DNA from: Ruania zhangjianzhongii
GTDB lineage: Bacteria > Actinomycetota > Actinomycetes > Actinomycetales > Beutenbergiaceae
Assembly (NCBI RefSeq): GCF_008000995.1
Contig: NZ_CP042828.1
Span: 1,984,001 to 2,048,000, forward strand
Reading direction: 5' to 3'
DNA: 64,000 nt
The notes under the pieces: generated by a model
Database searches by the model: none
What the model was told of the DNA's origin: nothing
Seen by the model: only the letters and a program-made list of their open reading frames with translations
Part shown: piece by piece, positions 1 through 7,958 of the stretch
How positions within the stretch are numbered: the stretch's first letter is position 1
How the letters are laid out: each line of letters begins with the position of its first letter
Position numbers and translations under genes: made by a program

Positions 1-127
1 AGAAGAAGCCCATCAGATAGGCGACGTCAGCGGGGTGGGTGACCAGAACGCCGTCGATCTCGGCAGCATCCAGACGCTGACGCAGATCAGCGCGGACTCG
101 CTGGTAGAACTCGGTCGGAAGGCGCAC
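1..127 (-). CDS. Creatinase/prolidase-family (M24) peptidase, N-terminal fragment
   Basis: This is the 5' end of a minus-strand gene that runs off the left edge, with only about 42 codons visible. The reading starts at a GTG (125-127) two bases after the stop of the upstream permease, and AGGGAG is placed as its ribosome binding site. The visible protein has the pattern of the N-terminal domain of Xaa-Pro peptidases and creatinases (DGVLVTHPADVAYLMGF), where a short strand ending in a 'NVxYLtGF'-like motif is typical. The metal-binding catalytic domain lies outside the window. As the last visible gene of a peptide-uptake operon it probably hydrolyses imported peptides in the cytoplasm. The family call is fairly secure; the exact substrate is unknown. 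Confidence 0.7.
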   Translation of the reverse strand, partial: MRLPTEFYQRVRADLRQRLDAAEIDGVLVTHPADVAYLMGFF

Positions 128-129
128 GG

Positions 130-1008
130 TCAGACTCCCTTGGTGCGCGGGTCGCGCGAGTCGTTATAGCGGATGCCGGCGATCGTGGCGGAGAGCACCA
201 GCAGCAGGATGGCCAGCGACGGGAACAGCGTTTGCCACCAGGCGGTGGCGATCACTCCGGAGCGCTGGGCGTTCAGCAGCACCCGACCCCACGACCAGGT
301 GCTGGGATCACCGAGGCCGAGGAAGCTCAACCCGGCCTCAGAGATCACTGCACGGGCCGCGGTGAGGAGGACGCTGACCACGATCAGCGGTGTGACCGCG
401 GGCAACAGTTCGTGCGCCATGATCCGGATCGGACCTGCACCGAGGACTCGCGCGCCGTCGATGTACGGCATCCCCGCCACCACCAGAGCATTCGACCGGA
501 TCAGACGCGCGACCTCCGCCCAGGAAAGCACCCCGATCACGACGATCAAGGTGCTGACGCTCGGCCCGGCCAGTGCCGTCACCAGGATCATCAACGGCAA
601 CATCGGCAGGGAGAGCATCACGTCCGTGGCGGTGGTGACCAGGGGGTCGAGGAACTTGACGTAGGCGCCGAGCAGACCCATTGCCGTCCCGATCACGATC
701 GCGATCAGGGATGCAGCGATACCGACGGTGATCGAGATCCTCGCGCCCCAGACCACCTGGGCGAACACGTCCTGGCCGAGGTCGTCGGTGCCGAACCAGT
801 GTGCACCGGACGGTGGCTGCAGGATGTCGGTGCCCAGTCCGCTGGGGTTGGGCACCAGCAACGGGCCGAAGATGGCAGTCAGTACCAGAGTGCCCAGCAC
901 GGCGGCGGGCAACCAACCCCCGGGTCGACTCCAGAAGCCGTGTCGGTTGCGCCTGCCCCGCCGTGGCTCAGGTGTTTCGGTGGTGAGTGTGTCGATGGTC
1001 GCGCTCAT
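130..1008 (-). CDS. Peptide ABC transporter permease, DppC/OppC type
   Basis: This is an inner-membrane permease of 292 residues belonging to the binding-protein-dependent transport family that moves di- and oligopeptides or nickel. After a hydrophilic N-terminus there are about six membrane spans. The EAA-type loop (DGARVLGAGPIRIM) that docks the ATPase is near residue 190, and the DppC hallmark EAGLSFLGLGDP follows. The frame is open further upstream, but the ATG at 1006-1008 overlaps the TGA of the preceding permease and gives a normal DppC N-terminus, so it is taken as the start. It should pair with the DppB-like protein encoded just before it. No ATP-binding subunit is visible; it could lie beyond the left edge. 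Confidence 0.9.
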   Translation of the reverse strand: MSATIDTLTTETPEPRRGRRNRHGFWSRPGGWLPAAVLGTLVLTAIFGPLLVPNPSGLGTDILQPPSGAHWFGTDDLGQDVFAQVVWGARISITVGIAASLIAIVIGTAMGLLGAYVKFLDPLVTTATDVMLSLPMLPLMILVTALAGPSVSTLIVVIGVLSWAEVARLIRSNALVVAGMPYIDGARVLGAGPIRIMAHELLPAVTPLIVVSVLLTAARAVISEAGLSFLGLGDPSTWSWGRVLLNAQRSGVIATAWWQTLFPSLAILLLVLSATIAGIRYNDSRDPRTKGV

Positions 1009-1958
1009 GTGCGGATCCTCGGGTTCAAGAACATGGCCACCATGTCGGTGATGAGGTTCGCGACGACCACGGTCACCGCGAGCAGCACAAAGGCTCCTTG
1101 CAGGACCGGGTAGTCGAGTTGCTGCACGGACTCGAAGATCAGCCGTCCGACACCTGGATAGGCGAAGATCGTCTCGGTGAGCACTGCGCCACCCACCAGC
1201 GTGCCCAGCTGCAGACCCATCAGAGTCAGCGCCGGAAGGATGGCGTTGCGCAGAGCGTGCCGCCAGACAATCCGCCTCGGCGGTAGCCCTCGGGACTTGG
1301 CGCTCTTGATGTAGTCCTCGCCGAGCACCTCGAGCATGTTGGTCCGCAGCGTGAGCGCATAAGGCCCGATCTGCACCAGCATCAATGACAGGAGGGGGAG
1401 GGCCAGATGATGGAACAGGCTGCCGTATGCCGCAAGACCTCGGGTGCTCCGGTCGATCGCGCCACCGATGGGAAAGAGGTCCAGGTTCGCGGCGAAGACC
1501 ACGAGTAACAGGATCGCCAGGCTCGGGACGAAAATCGCATTGCTCGTGGTGCCGAGGAACTGCACCACCTTGTCGATCTTCTTGCCCCGCCCGACGGCTG
1601 CGTACACGCCGAGCGGAATGCCGGCCAGTACGGTGAGCACGAACGCGGAACCGGCCAGGAGCAGTGTCCAGGGCAAGCGTTCCAGGAGGATTTCTGTCAC
1701 CGGTGCGAGTTGCCGGAACGAGACCCCCAGGTTTCCGGTGACCAGTTGGCTCAGATAGAGGCCGTACTGCACGTGCAGCGGCTTGTCCAGGCCGTACCGC
1801 TCCCGCAGGGCATCCTGCATCTCGGGGGTCATGTCCCCCTCGACGACGAGAAGGGTGGGGTCCGCGGGCAGCAGCCGGAGCAGGAAGAAGGTGATCGTGA
1901 CGGCGATCCAGATCGTCAGGACCGCACGGAGCACCTTCTTCGCGGCATAGGAAGTCAC
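1005..1958 (-). CDS. Peptide ABC transporter permease, DppB/OppB type
   Basis: This 317-residue permease has the standard DppB layout: a first membrane span at about residues 9-30, an extracytoplasmic domain starting with LRLLPADPT, and then five more spans. The cytoplasmic coupling loop reads EDYIKSAKSRGLPPRRI at about residues 215-231, followed by WRHALRNAILP, both diagnostic of the family. It forms a heterodimer with the DppC-like protein, with which it overlaps by four bases (ATGA). The gene lies 42 bp after the binding-protein gene, so the operon order is dipeptidase, binding protein, permease, permease, peptidase. The family assignment is strong. Whether the ligand is a dipeptide or another small peptide-like molecule cannot be told from the sequence. 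Confidence 0.9.
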   Translation of the reverse strand: MTSYAAKKVLRAVLTIWIAVTITFFLLRLLPADPTLLVVEGDMTPEMQDALRERYGLDKPLHVQYGLYLSQLVTGNLGVSFRQLAPVTEILLERLPWTLLLAGSAFVLTVLAGIPLGVYAAVGRGKKIDKVVQFLGTTSNAIFVPSLAILLLVVFAANLDLFPIGGAIDRSTRGLAAYGSLFHHLALPLLSLMLVQIGPYALTLRTNMLEVLGEDYIKSAKSRGLPPRRIVWRHALRNAILPALTLMGLQLGTLVGGAVLTETIFAYPGVGRLIFESVQQLDYPVLQGAFVLLAVTVVVANLITDMVAMFLNPRIRT

Positions 1959-2000
1959 CGGAGCGCACCACCCTTCTCGTCGTTCACCAGTCCGTCGCCG

Positions 2001-3629
2001 TTACTGCGCTGCGGTCACTTGCGACAGGGAGTAGCCAGTGACCATTCCGAGCAGGTCGCTGGGCGAGGGCTGGAACCCGGTGAACCTGTCTGAGCGGTAG
2101 GCGAAGTGGAAGTCCTCCACGTACAGCGGGGTCAGGAGTGCCTGATCGTGCACGTAGGCATCGATCGCCTGGATGCGCTCCACGAACTGATCGTGGTCGA
2201 CGGTGGTGGCGGCCACGTTGACCAGTTCGTCCAGCTCCGGGTCCTCGACCAGGTTGTAGTTGATCCCACCCGGGTTCGAGGAGAGGTAGGTGCTGCGGAG
2301 CTGGTCCATCGGGTTGTCGAACACTCCCCACTGGGACAGGTCGATCTGGTAGTCACCCTCACGGGTGCGTGCCAAGAAGGTGTTCCGCTCGATGCACGCC
2401 AACTCCAGCTGGATTCCAGCCTCCGCCGCGTCGTCACGGATGACCTCAGCCACCCGCGTCAGGTTGGCGTTGCTCTGGTCGCACACCATCTCGAAGGTGA
2501 GATCATCGAAGAACCCGTCACCGTCGGAGTCGGTGTATCCGCTGTCTTCCAGGAGGTCACGGGCTGCCTCCGGGTCGAACGGGTAGCGCTCCAGTTCCGG
2601 GTTATCGAACTCCGCGAACACCGGGGAGATCGGACCCACCATCTCCTGACCGTGCCCCTGCAGCACTGTGGCGATGATGGCCTCGGTGTCGACCACCATC
2701 GACAGTGCCTGGCGTACCTCCTGCTCGGCGAGCAACTCGTCGGTCACGTTGTAGGTGAGGTGCGCGAAACCGAGTGAGGCGACAGTCTCGATGCCAATGT
2801 TCGGGTCGGACTCCAGGCCGGACAGCGCAGAGGCGGGCGTGGGTGACGCCATCAGATCGATGTCACCGTTCTGCAGGGCCAGGATCATCGTGTTCACGTC
2901 CGGGTAGACGACGTACTCCACCGTCTCGACGGCGGCGCCGCCCTCAGGGGCGTACGGGTAGTTCTCGTTCGCGCGCATCGTGTAGCTCTGGCCTGCGTCA
3001 GCGGACTCGAGGATGTAGGCCCCGGCGCCGACCCAGTCGGAGTCGTTGGCAAACGTGGTGACGTCCTCTTCGGCGAAGATGTGCTCGGGGGCGATCGACA
3101 TCCAGAAGCCGACTCCCTCGGCGAACGGTGCGTACGGTTCACTCAGCCTGAAGATCACCGTGTGGTCATCAGGAGCCTCGATGGACTCGACCCAGGTGAG
3201 CTTGGCAGCGACGTTGCCGAGCTGATGCTCCATCGTCGCCTCCGCGCTGTACACCACGTCCGCAGAAGTGACCGGCTCGCCGTCGCTCCAGACGAAATCG
3301 TCTCGGAGGGTGAAGATCACGGTGCGACCGTCGTCCTCGTATTCATAGCCACTCGCGAGCTCCGGAACCTTCTCCGCATTTTCGTCGATGCGAAGCAGGT
3401 GGGGATACATGGCATTCAAGATCCAGTTGTCCGTCTTGGACAACGACTGGAGGGGGTTGAAGTTCGCGACATCGGTGGTGGTACCGATGCGCATTGTCAG
3501 GGACTCGCCATCGCCGGCGGCCTCGTTCTCGGGGGTGCCTTCGTTGAGAGCGCACCCGGAGAGCATCAGCGCTGCTACGGCTGCGATCGCGGCGGCGCCG
3601 TTGCGCAGCCGTGAGGTTGTGTTCTTCAC
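2001..3629 (-). CDS. Peptide-type ABC transporter substrate-binding lipoprotein (SBP family 5)
   Basis: The 542-residue protein begins with a lipoprotein signal peptide whose lipobox LSGC puts the lipidated cysteine at residue 26, so it is anchored outside the membrane and delivers ligand to the two permeases. The mature part follows the SBP_bac_5 pattern: NFNPLQSLSK, then YPHLLRIDENAEKVPELA, then LRDDFVWSDGEPVTSADVVY, which is close to the family signature near the N-terminus. The start is a GTG (3627-3629) overlapping the TGA of the dipeptidase gene, so translation is likely coupled. Members of this family bind dipeptides, oligopeptides, nickel or some sugars; the flanking peptidases favour a peptide here. 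Confidence 0.9.
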   Translation of the reverse strand: MKNTTSRLRNGAAAIAAVAALMLSGCALNEGTPENEAAGDGESLTMRIGTTTDVANFNPLQSLSKTDNWILNAMYPHLLRIDENAEKVPELASGYEYEDDGRTVIFTLRDDFVWSDGEPVTSADVVYSAEATMEHQLGNVAAKLTWVESIEAPDDHTVIFRLSEPYAPFAEGVGFWMSIAPEHIFAEEDVTTFANDSDWVGAGAYILESADAGQSYTMRANENYPYAPEGGAAVETVEYVVYPDVNTMILALQNGDIDLMASPTPASALSGLESDPNIGIETVASLGFAHLTYNVTDELLAEQEVRQALSMVVDTEAIIATVLQGHGQEMVGPISPVFAEFDNPELERYPFDPEAARDLLEDSGYTDSDGDGFFDDLTFEMVCDQSNANLTRVAEVIRDDAAEAGIQLELACIERNTFLARTREGDYQIDLSQWGVFDNPMDQLRSTYLSSNPGGINYNLVEDPELDELVNVAATTVDHDQFVERIQAIDAYVHDQALLTPLYVEDFHFAYRSDRFTGFQPSPSDLLGMVTGYSLSQVTAAQ

Positions 3630-4831
3630 CAGACTTCCTTCAGTACTCGGAGGATGTTGGTGCCGACGACTTTGTGGATGTCGTCATCGGACCAGTCGTG
3701 CTTGACCAGCCAGCCGATGATGTTTGTGAAGTTCTCGGCTGGATTCTCCACACCTGCGACATAGGGGACGCGGGGGTGGCTGACGTGCCCGTGGGCACGT
3801 CCGATCGTGAGCTGACTCGAGAACGAGTCGTGCAGGCCGACGTGGTCACCGAAGTTGGTGTCCGGGCCGAAGGCCACGTGATCGATTCCGACCAGATCCA
3901 CGCAGTACTGGAAATGGTCCATGACCGACTCCAGCGAGTGCTCGGGATGGTCGGGGGAGAGGGTGGTGTGCGGTGCGGCCTCGATACCGATGACCCCGCC
4001 ACGGTCGGCGCAGGCTTTGATGACCTCGTCCGGCTTCATCCGGTTCGTGGGCCAGAGGCCGCGCGCGCCGGCGTGCGTGATGAAGATCGGTACCGCCGAC
4101 GCATGGACGGTGTCCAGGCTGGTCCGATCAGAGGAATGCGAGATGTCGATCGCGATCCCGAGCTTGTTCATCCGCTCGACCGCACGGTGACCGAACGCGG
4201 TGAGCCCGCCGTCAACCTCCTCGGCGAGACCGGTGCCGAGCTGGTTCGCCATCGAATAGGCGATGCCCATCTGGCGCACGCCCAACCCGTACAGGACGTC
4301 CAGTCGGTCCAGTTCGTTCTCGATGGCAGTAGCGGCCTCGAGACCGGCCACGCAGGCGATCTTGCCTTCCTGCTTTGCGCGCTTCACGTCCTCGACGGTG
4401 CGGGCGAGAAAGACGAAGTCTTGTTTCGCGATGTCAGCGAAGCGCAGGCCGAGGTCGTAGAGGACGTCGTTCCATTTCCAGCCGTTCGCGCTGGTGACGG
4501 TGTTCGTCCCGTTCATGAAGTTGTCGAAGTAGGCCGACATACCGGATCTTGCTAGCCCGGCGAAGCCGAGCACGTTGCGACCGGTGCTGTTGTACTCCCG
4601 GAGCTGATGCGGGTCGGTGGTGAGCACCTTGGGGTGCTCATGCAGCGAGATGACGTGAGCGTCGGAGATGATCGAGCGCACCCGAGCCTGCTGTTCCTCG
4701 TCCAGGCCCAGGTCGTACCCCGGCACTCGGTCGAGATCGGGGGCGACGTCGAAAACGCGATAGTCGACGTGCGGCTCCAGGTAGTCGAAGGACTGATATC
4801 CCGTGTAGTTCGGGTGGGGCTCTTGCGGCAT
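3626..4831 (-). CDS. Membrane-dipeptidase family (M19) hydrolase
   Basis: This 401-residue protein resembles renal/membrane dipeptidases, which are binuclear zinc TIM-barrel enzymes that cleave dipeptides, D-amino-acid dipeptides and some lactams. Family landmarks are the bridging glutamate region (ACVAGLEAA), the Leu-rich stretch LDVLYGLGVRQMGIAY, the histidine motifs DISHSS and ITHAGARGL, and the late FGPDTNFGD. The first metal motif is unusual: relatives have an HxD near the N-terminus, while here the equivalent stretch reads SDAHVISLHEHP. The ATG at 4829-4831 is chosen because GGAGAG lies five bases upstream; an ATG upstream would encode a non-homologous extension across the promoter. No signal peptide is seen, so it probably acts in the cytoplasm on imported dipeptides. 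Confidence 0.85.
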   Translation of the reverse strand: MPQEPHPNYTGYQSFDYLEPHVDYRVFDVAPDLDRVPGYDLGLDEEQQARVRSIISDAHVISLHEHPKVLTTDPHQLREYNSTGRNVLGFAGLARSGMSAYFDNFMNGTNTVTSANGWKWNDVLYDLGLRFADIAKQDFVFLARTVEDVKRAKQEGKIACVAGLEAATAIENELDRLDVLYGLGVRQMGIAYSMANQLGTGLAEEVDGGLTAFGHRAVERMNKLGIAIDISHSSDRTSLDTVHASAVPIFITHAGARGLWPTNRMKPDEVIKACADRGGVIGIEAAPHTTLSPDHPEHSLESVMDHFQYCVDLVGIDHVAFGPDTNFGDHVGLHDSFSSQLTIGRAHGHVSHPRVPYVAGVENPAENFTNIIGWLVKHDWSDDDIHKVVGTNILRVLKEVW

Positions 4832-4841
4832 TGCTCTCCAG

Positions 4842-4891
4842 TGGTCGGACCTCTGACCATGCAACCTAGACGAGTTCGACGCATGACACAA
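4842..4891 (-). promoter_or_regulatory. Promoter and operator of the peptide operon
   Basis: Reading the minus strand, TTGTGT (4891-4886) and TAGGTT (4868-4863) are separated by 17 bp and fit a housekeeping promoter. Immediately downstream, where transcription would begin, TGGTC and GACCA form an inverted repeat with an 8-bp spacer (4842-4859). TGGTC/GACCA half-sites are common in operators of FadR-type GntR regulators. No regulator gene is adjacent in the window. The rest of the 4832-5104 gap shows only the promoter of the next gene. Confidence 0.5.
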
Positions 4892-5092
4892 GGCTGTCCG
4901 ATGGTCGAGATGCGGTAGGCGCAGGGCTGTGGTGACACCGCTGTCCTGATCGAGCGGGCGGAATCACTGACCACGCAGGGCCGCCGTGGTCGGCGATGGC
5001 CCGGCCGTTTGCGGTCGACTATGGGAAGCCCTGGCGCCAGGGTCGGGTCGCGCATATCCGAACGCTGGTCGTCTGGTCCCTGCCGTCGTCAA

Positions 5093-5098
5093 TAGGCT
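5093..5098 (+). promoter_or_regulatory. -10 box of a probable leaderless promoter (MFS gene)
   Basis: TAGGCT matches the TANNNT -10 consensus and lies six bases before the ATG at 5105. No purine-rich ribosome binding site fits in that gap. The geometry predicts a transcript starting at or next to the start codon. Confidence 0.5.
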
Positions 5099-5104
5099 GA
5101 CCCG

Positions 5105-6310
5105 ATGTCACTCGGTCGCGGATTCGGCGTGCTCTGGGGCGCGAACGCCCTGTCGAACCTGTCCGACGGCCTCGCCTTCGTGTCAATGCCCCTGCTCGCG
5201 GCCTCGATGACCGACGATCCCCGCCTGGTCGCGGGACTGGCTACCCTCTACGCCCTGGTCCGCCTGCTGGTCGCGCTACCGATCGGCGTCTGGGTGGACC
5301 GGGTCAACCGCCGCACCCTGATCGTCGCCGCCAATCTGATGCGTGGTCTCGCCCTGCTGGGGCTGGCGCTGACCATCCACTTCGGCGTGTCCACGCTGGT
5401 GCTGCTGTACGCGACGATGGCGGTGGTCGGGACCCTGGAGAGCCTGGCCGACAACGCTGCGGTGGCTATCTTGCCTTCTCTGGTCGACCGCGAACGACTC
5501 GACTCCGCGAACGGGCGCATTGCGGCTGCGCAACTCGTCGCCGACGAGTTCGCCGGCCCTCCACTCGGCGGCTTCCTCTTCGCGTTGGCGGCGGCTGCGC
5601 CGGTCTTCGCGATGGGTGGGCTGTGGGCCGTTGCCGGTCTGGTCGCCCTCGCATTGCCGATCCGGCGCTCGTCCGGGTCGCCCACAGCCGCGACCACCCC
5701 TCGACCCTCGATCTACGGCGAGGCACGCGAGGGGATCGCCTGGCTGGCGCGCGACCGCATCGTAGGCAGTCTGGCGCTCATCGGAGCACTCGCCAGCGTC
5801 GGCTACATGCTGCCCTTCTCGATCCTCGTTCTGTTCGCCCAGGAGTCTCTCGGGCTCAACGGCACCGGCTACGGACTGCTGCTCGCCGTCTCTGCCCTCG
5901 GTGGACTGCTCGGCTCGTTCCTCGCGCCCCGCCTCCGCAAGCGCCTCGGCTACCGGTGGACGATCGCGGCCAGTCTGCTGCTCGGGGCGCTGACTCTCGG
6001 CGGTCTCGCCCTGACGACCCACCCGATCGTCGCCGGTGTGCTGCTGGCGCTGTACATCCTGCACGCTGTGGTCTGGAACATCTGCTCACTCTCGCTGCGG
6101 CAGCAACTCGTCCCCGATGACCTGCTCGGACGGGTCGGCGGCGCCGCGCGCGTTCTCGGGCTCGTGGGACTGGCCGCCGGCTCCGCGCTCGGCGGGCTCC
6201 TGGGCGCGATTGACCTGGCGACTCCGGTCGCCATCGGAGCGGCAGTATTCGTGGCCTGCTGCCTCGTCGCGGCGGTCACGCTGCGGGGCGAGCTGACACC
6301 CGACACCTAG
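5105..6310 (+). CDS. MFS transporter (EntS/MFS_3-like exporter)
   Basis: This is a 401-residue integral membrane protein with about twelve hydrophobic spans and no long soluble domain. The first cytoplasmic loop has the MFS motif as VDRVNRRTLIV at about residues 63-73. The N-terminal half contains the pattern ANALSNLSDGLAFVSMPLLA and ESLADNAAVAILPSLV, typical of the MFS_3 group that includes the enterobactin exporter EntS and macrolide efflux proteins. It most likely exports a small molecule by proton exchange; the substrate is unknown. It stands alone, divergent from the peptide operon, with its own leaderless-type promoter. Confidence 0.85.
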   Translation: MSLGRGFGVLWGANALSNLSDGLAFVSMPLLAASMTDDPRLVAGLATLYALVRLLVALPIGVWVDRVNRRTLIVAANLMRGLALLGLALTIHFGVSTLVLLYATMAVVGTLESLADNAAVAILPSLVDRERLDSANGRIAAAQLVADEFAGPPLGGFLFALAAAAPVFAMGGLWAVAGLVALALPIRRSSGSPTAATTPRPSIYGEAREGIAWLARDRIVGSLALIGALASVGYMLPFSILVLFAQESLGLNGTGYGLLLAVSALGGLLGSFLAPRLRKRLGYRWTIAASLLLGALTLGGLALTTHPIVAGVLLALYILHAVVWNICSLSLRQQLVPDDLLGRVGGAARVLGLVGLAAGSALGGLLGAIDLATPVAIGAAVFVACCLVAAVTLRGELTPDT

Positions 6311-6407
6311 GCCAGAGTCGGGACTAGCGACGCCGACGCCAAGGCGAGGTAGGTGAACGGTGCGGCATCGACGGATTGCGGCTACTACCGCTGGGCGAGC
6401 CGCGCGG

Positions 6408-6725
6408 TCAAGCCTGCGGCGGCCCGTCCTCCCGGTCCACCGCTCCGACGAGCTGCTGCAACTTCGCCCGTGGCACGCCGGCGTCGGTGACCAAGAGCTC
6501 GGCCAGCCCGGTGATGTAGAGCATCATGTCGTCCACTTCGCCCTCGAGCTCTTCGATCCGGCGGTGCGCCTCGGCCAGTGCAGCGTCCTGGTCGGTGGAG
6601 CGCTGCTGGTTCCTGCTCCGCATCGCATCGATCCGTCCGCGGAGGTGGCCCACGTTCGCCTGGACATCCTCGATGTCCATGTGGTTGCCGATGTCGCCTA
6701 GCAGGAGTGTGCGTCCCCAACCCAT
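6408..6725 (-). CDS. Small conserved hypothetical protein with coiled coil
   Basis: The product is 105 residues long and starts MGWGRTLLLGDIGN. It has no signal peptide or membrane span. Residues about 15-70 are rich in Glu, Asp, Arg, Gln and Leu with heptad-like spacing, suggesting a coiled coil (DAALAEAHRRIEELEGEVDD). Short proteins with this N-terminal MGWG...LLGDIGN pattern recur in bacteria, but I know of no assigned function. The GAAAGGGAGAAAC stretch upstream gives a plausible ribosome binding site before the ATG at 6725. The frame has coding-like composition and is longer than alternatives in this interval, so it is accepted as real. It is convergent with the MFS gene and divergent from the LacI gene. 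Confidence 0.65.
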   Translation of the reverse strand: MGWGRTLLLGDIGNHMDIEDVQANVGHLRGRIDAMRSRNQQRSTDQDAALAEAHRRIEELEGEVDDMMLYITGLAELLVTDAGVPRAKLQQLVGAVDREDGPPQA

Positions 6726-6830
6726 CGCTGTTTCTCCCTTTCGCTGATCGGTAGCGGTTCCACCGTCGGAGCCGTCCTCACTATCGCAGGTGCCCCTCTT
6801 GCTCGCTCCGCTGCCGAGGTGTTACGGTCC

Positions 6831-6859
6831 TGGAATCGATTCCACTGGAATCGTTTCCA
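6831..6859 (+). promoter_or_regulatory. Tandem LacI-type operators
   Basis: TGGAATCGATTCCA at 6831-6844 is a perfect 14-bp palindrome with the central CG typical of LacI/GalR operators. TGGAATCGTTTCCA at 6846-6859 repeats it with a single mismatch, and their centres are 15 bp apart. They lie 56-84 bp upstream of the LacI-family gene, so autoregulation of the regulator and control of the operon behind it is the obvious inference. Confidence 0.75.
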
Positions 6860-6914
6860 GTACAGATGACGGTACCGCTGCGGCTGCCGTCAACGACGTT
6901 CGGGAGGTGCAGTG

Positions 6915-7958
6915 ATGGGCAAGGTGACGCTTGCCGATGTTGCCCGCCGGGCCGGTGTCTCGCTCGCATCCACGTCGCGGGCGCTGAACGGCCAGGTGGC
7001 CAGTGCTGCCACGGTGGAGAAGGTGCACCGGGCTGCGGCCGAGCTCGGCTACATCCCGGATTCCTCCGCCCGTAGCCTGCGCACCCGCCGCACCGGCCAG
7101 CTGGCCTTCGCCGTCGCCGACATCGGCAACCCGGTGTACGTGGAGATGATGCGCGAGATCGAGTCGGTCGTTGCCGCCGAGGGCTACCGGCTGGTGGTCT
7201 CCCGCACCGGTGACGCCGACGCCACTCTGGATCTGGTCCGGGATCTGAACCGCGGCTACGTCGACGGACTCATCCTTTCCCCGCTGCGAGTGGCCCCCGC
7301 CCTGGTCGAGGCGCTCGAGCAGTCCGCCGTGCCGACCGTGGTGGTCGGCCGACTGCCCGAGGACGCCCGGGTGGATACGGTGATGGCCGACTCCGAAGGC
7401 GGTGTCGCCCTCGCCGTCGATCACCTGGTGCGTACCGGCGCCCGCCGGATCGCGTTCCTGAACGGCCCCGCGGAGACCACTCCCGGACGGGCCCGTGCGA
7501 CCGGGTTCCGGGCGGCCACCGCCGATCGGCCAGAGGTGGTCACCGGGGAGTTCCACGCAGAGGACTTCACCATCGACGCCGGATATGCGGCCGCCACGCA
7601 GATGTTCAGCGCCGAGACCGCCGAGTGGGATGCCGTGATCGCGGTGAACGACCTGGTCGGTATCGGCACCCTGCACGCGGCCCACGAGAGCGGTCTCGCC
7701 GTTCCGGAGGACGTCGCCGTGGTGGGGATGGACAACACCTCGCTCGCCGATGTCTGCCACCCCGGGCTGACCAGCGTCGATCTCGGCTCGGTCGCCCGCG
7801 GGCGCAAAGCAGCTCAGCTGCTGCTCGCCCGGATGGACGACCCCGCACTGGCGGCACGCGCCGTGCGAGTACCTCCCTTCCTGCAGGAGCGTGGCTCCAC
7901 GGTGAGTGCCCAGACCAGCCCACACACGAACGACCTGGCCGAACGGAGGGCACGGTGA
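6915..7958 (+). CDS. LacI-family transcriptional regulator
   Basis: The 347-residue protein opens with a LacI helix-turn-helix: VTLADVARRAGVSLASTSRA, followed by the hinge helix region around residues 45-58 (AAAELGYIPDSSARSLRT). The rest is a periplasmic-binding-protein-like sugar sensor domain with the characteristic VDGLILSPL, DNTSLADVCHPGLTSVD and dimerisation segments. ATG at 6915 is preferred over the GTG three bases before because GGGAGG is then seven bases upstream. Two palindromes in the promoter are its probable binding sites. The last codons overlap the first permease gene (GTGA). The effector is unknown, presumably the substrate or an intermediate of the downstream pathway. Confidence 0.92.
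   Translation: MGKVTLADVARRAGVSLASTSRALNGQVASAATVEKVHRAAAELGYIPDSSARSLRTRRTGQLAFAVADIGNPVYVEMMREIESVVAAEGYRLVVSRTGDADATLDLVRDLNRGYVDGLILSPLRVAPALVEALEQSAVPTVVVGRLPEDARVDTVMADSEGGVALAVDHLVRTGARRIAFLNGPAETTPGRARATGFRAATADRPEVVTGEFHAEDFTIDAGYAAATQMFSAETAEWDAVIAVNDLVGIGTLHAAHESGLAVPEDVAVVGMDNTSLADVCHPGLTSVDLGSVARGRKAAQLLLARMDDPALAARAVRVPPFLQERGSTVSAQTSPHTNDLAERRAR

Noticed and set aside
130-1971. A continuous 613-codon minus-strand reading frame covering both peptide permeases
   Set aside because: Its first half is out of frame with the clear DppB-like protein at 1005-1958; only the part from 1008 down is a real permease.
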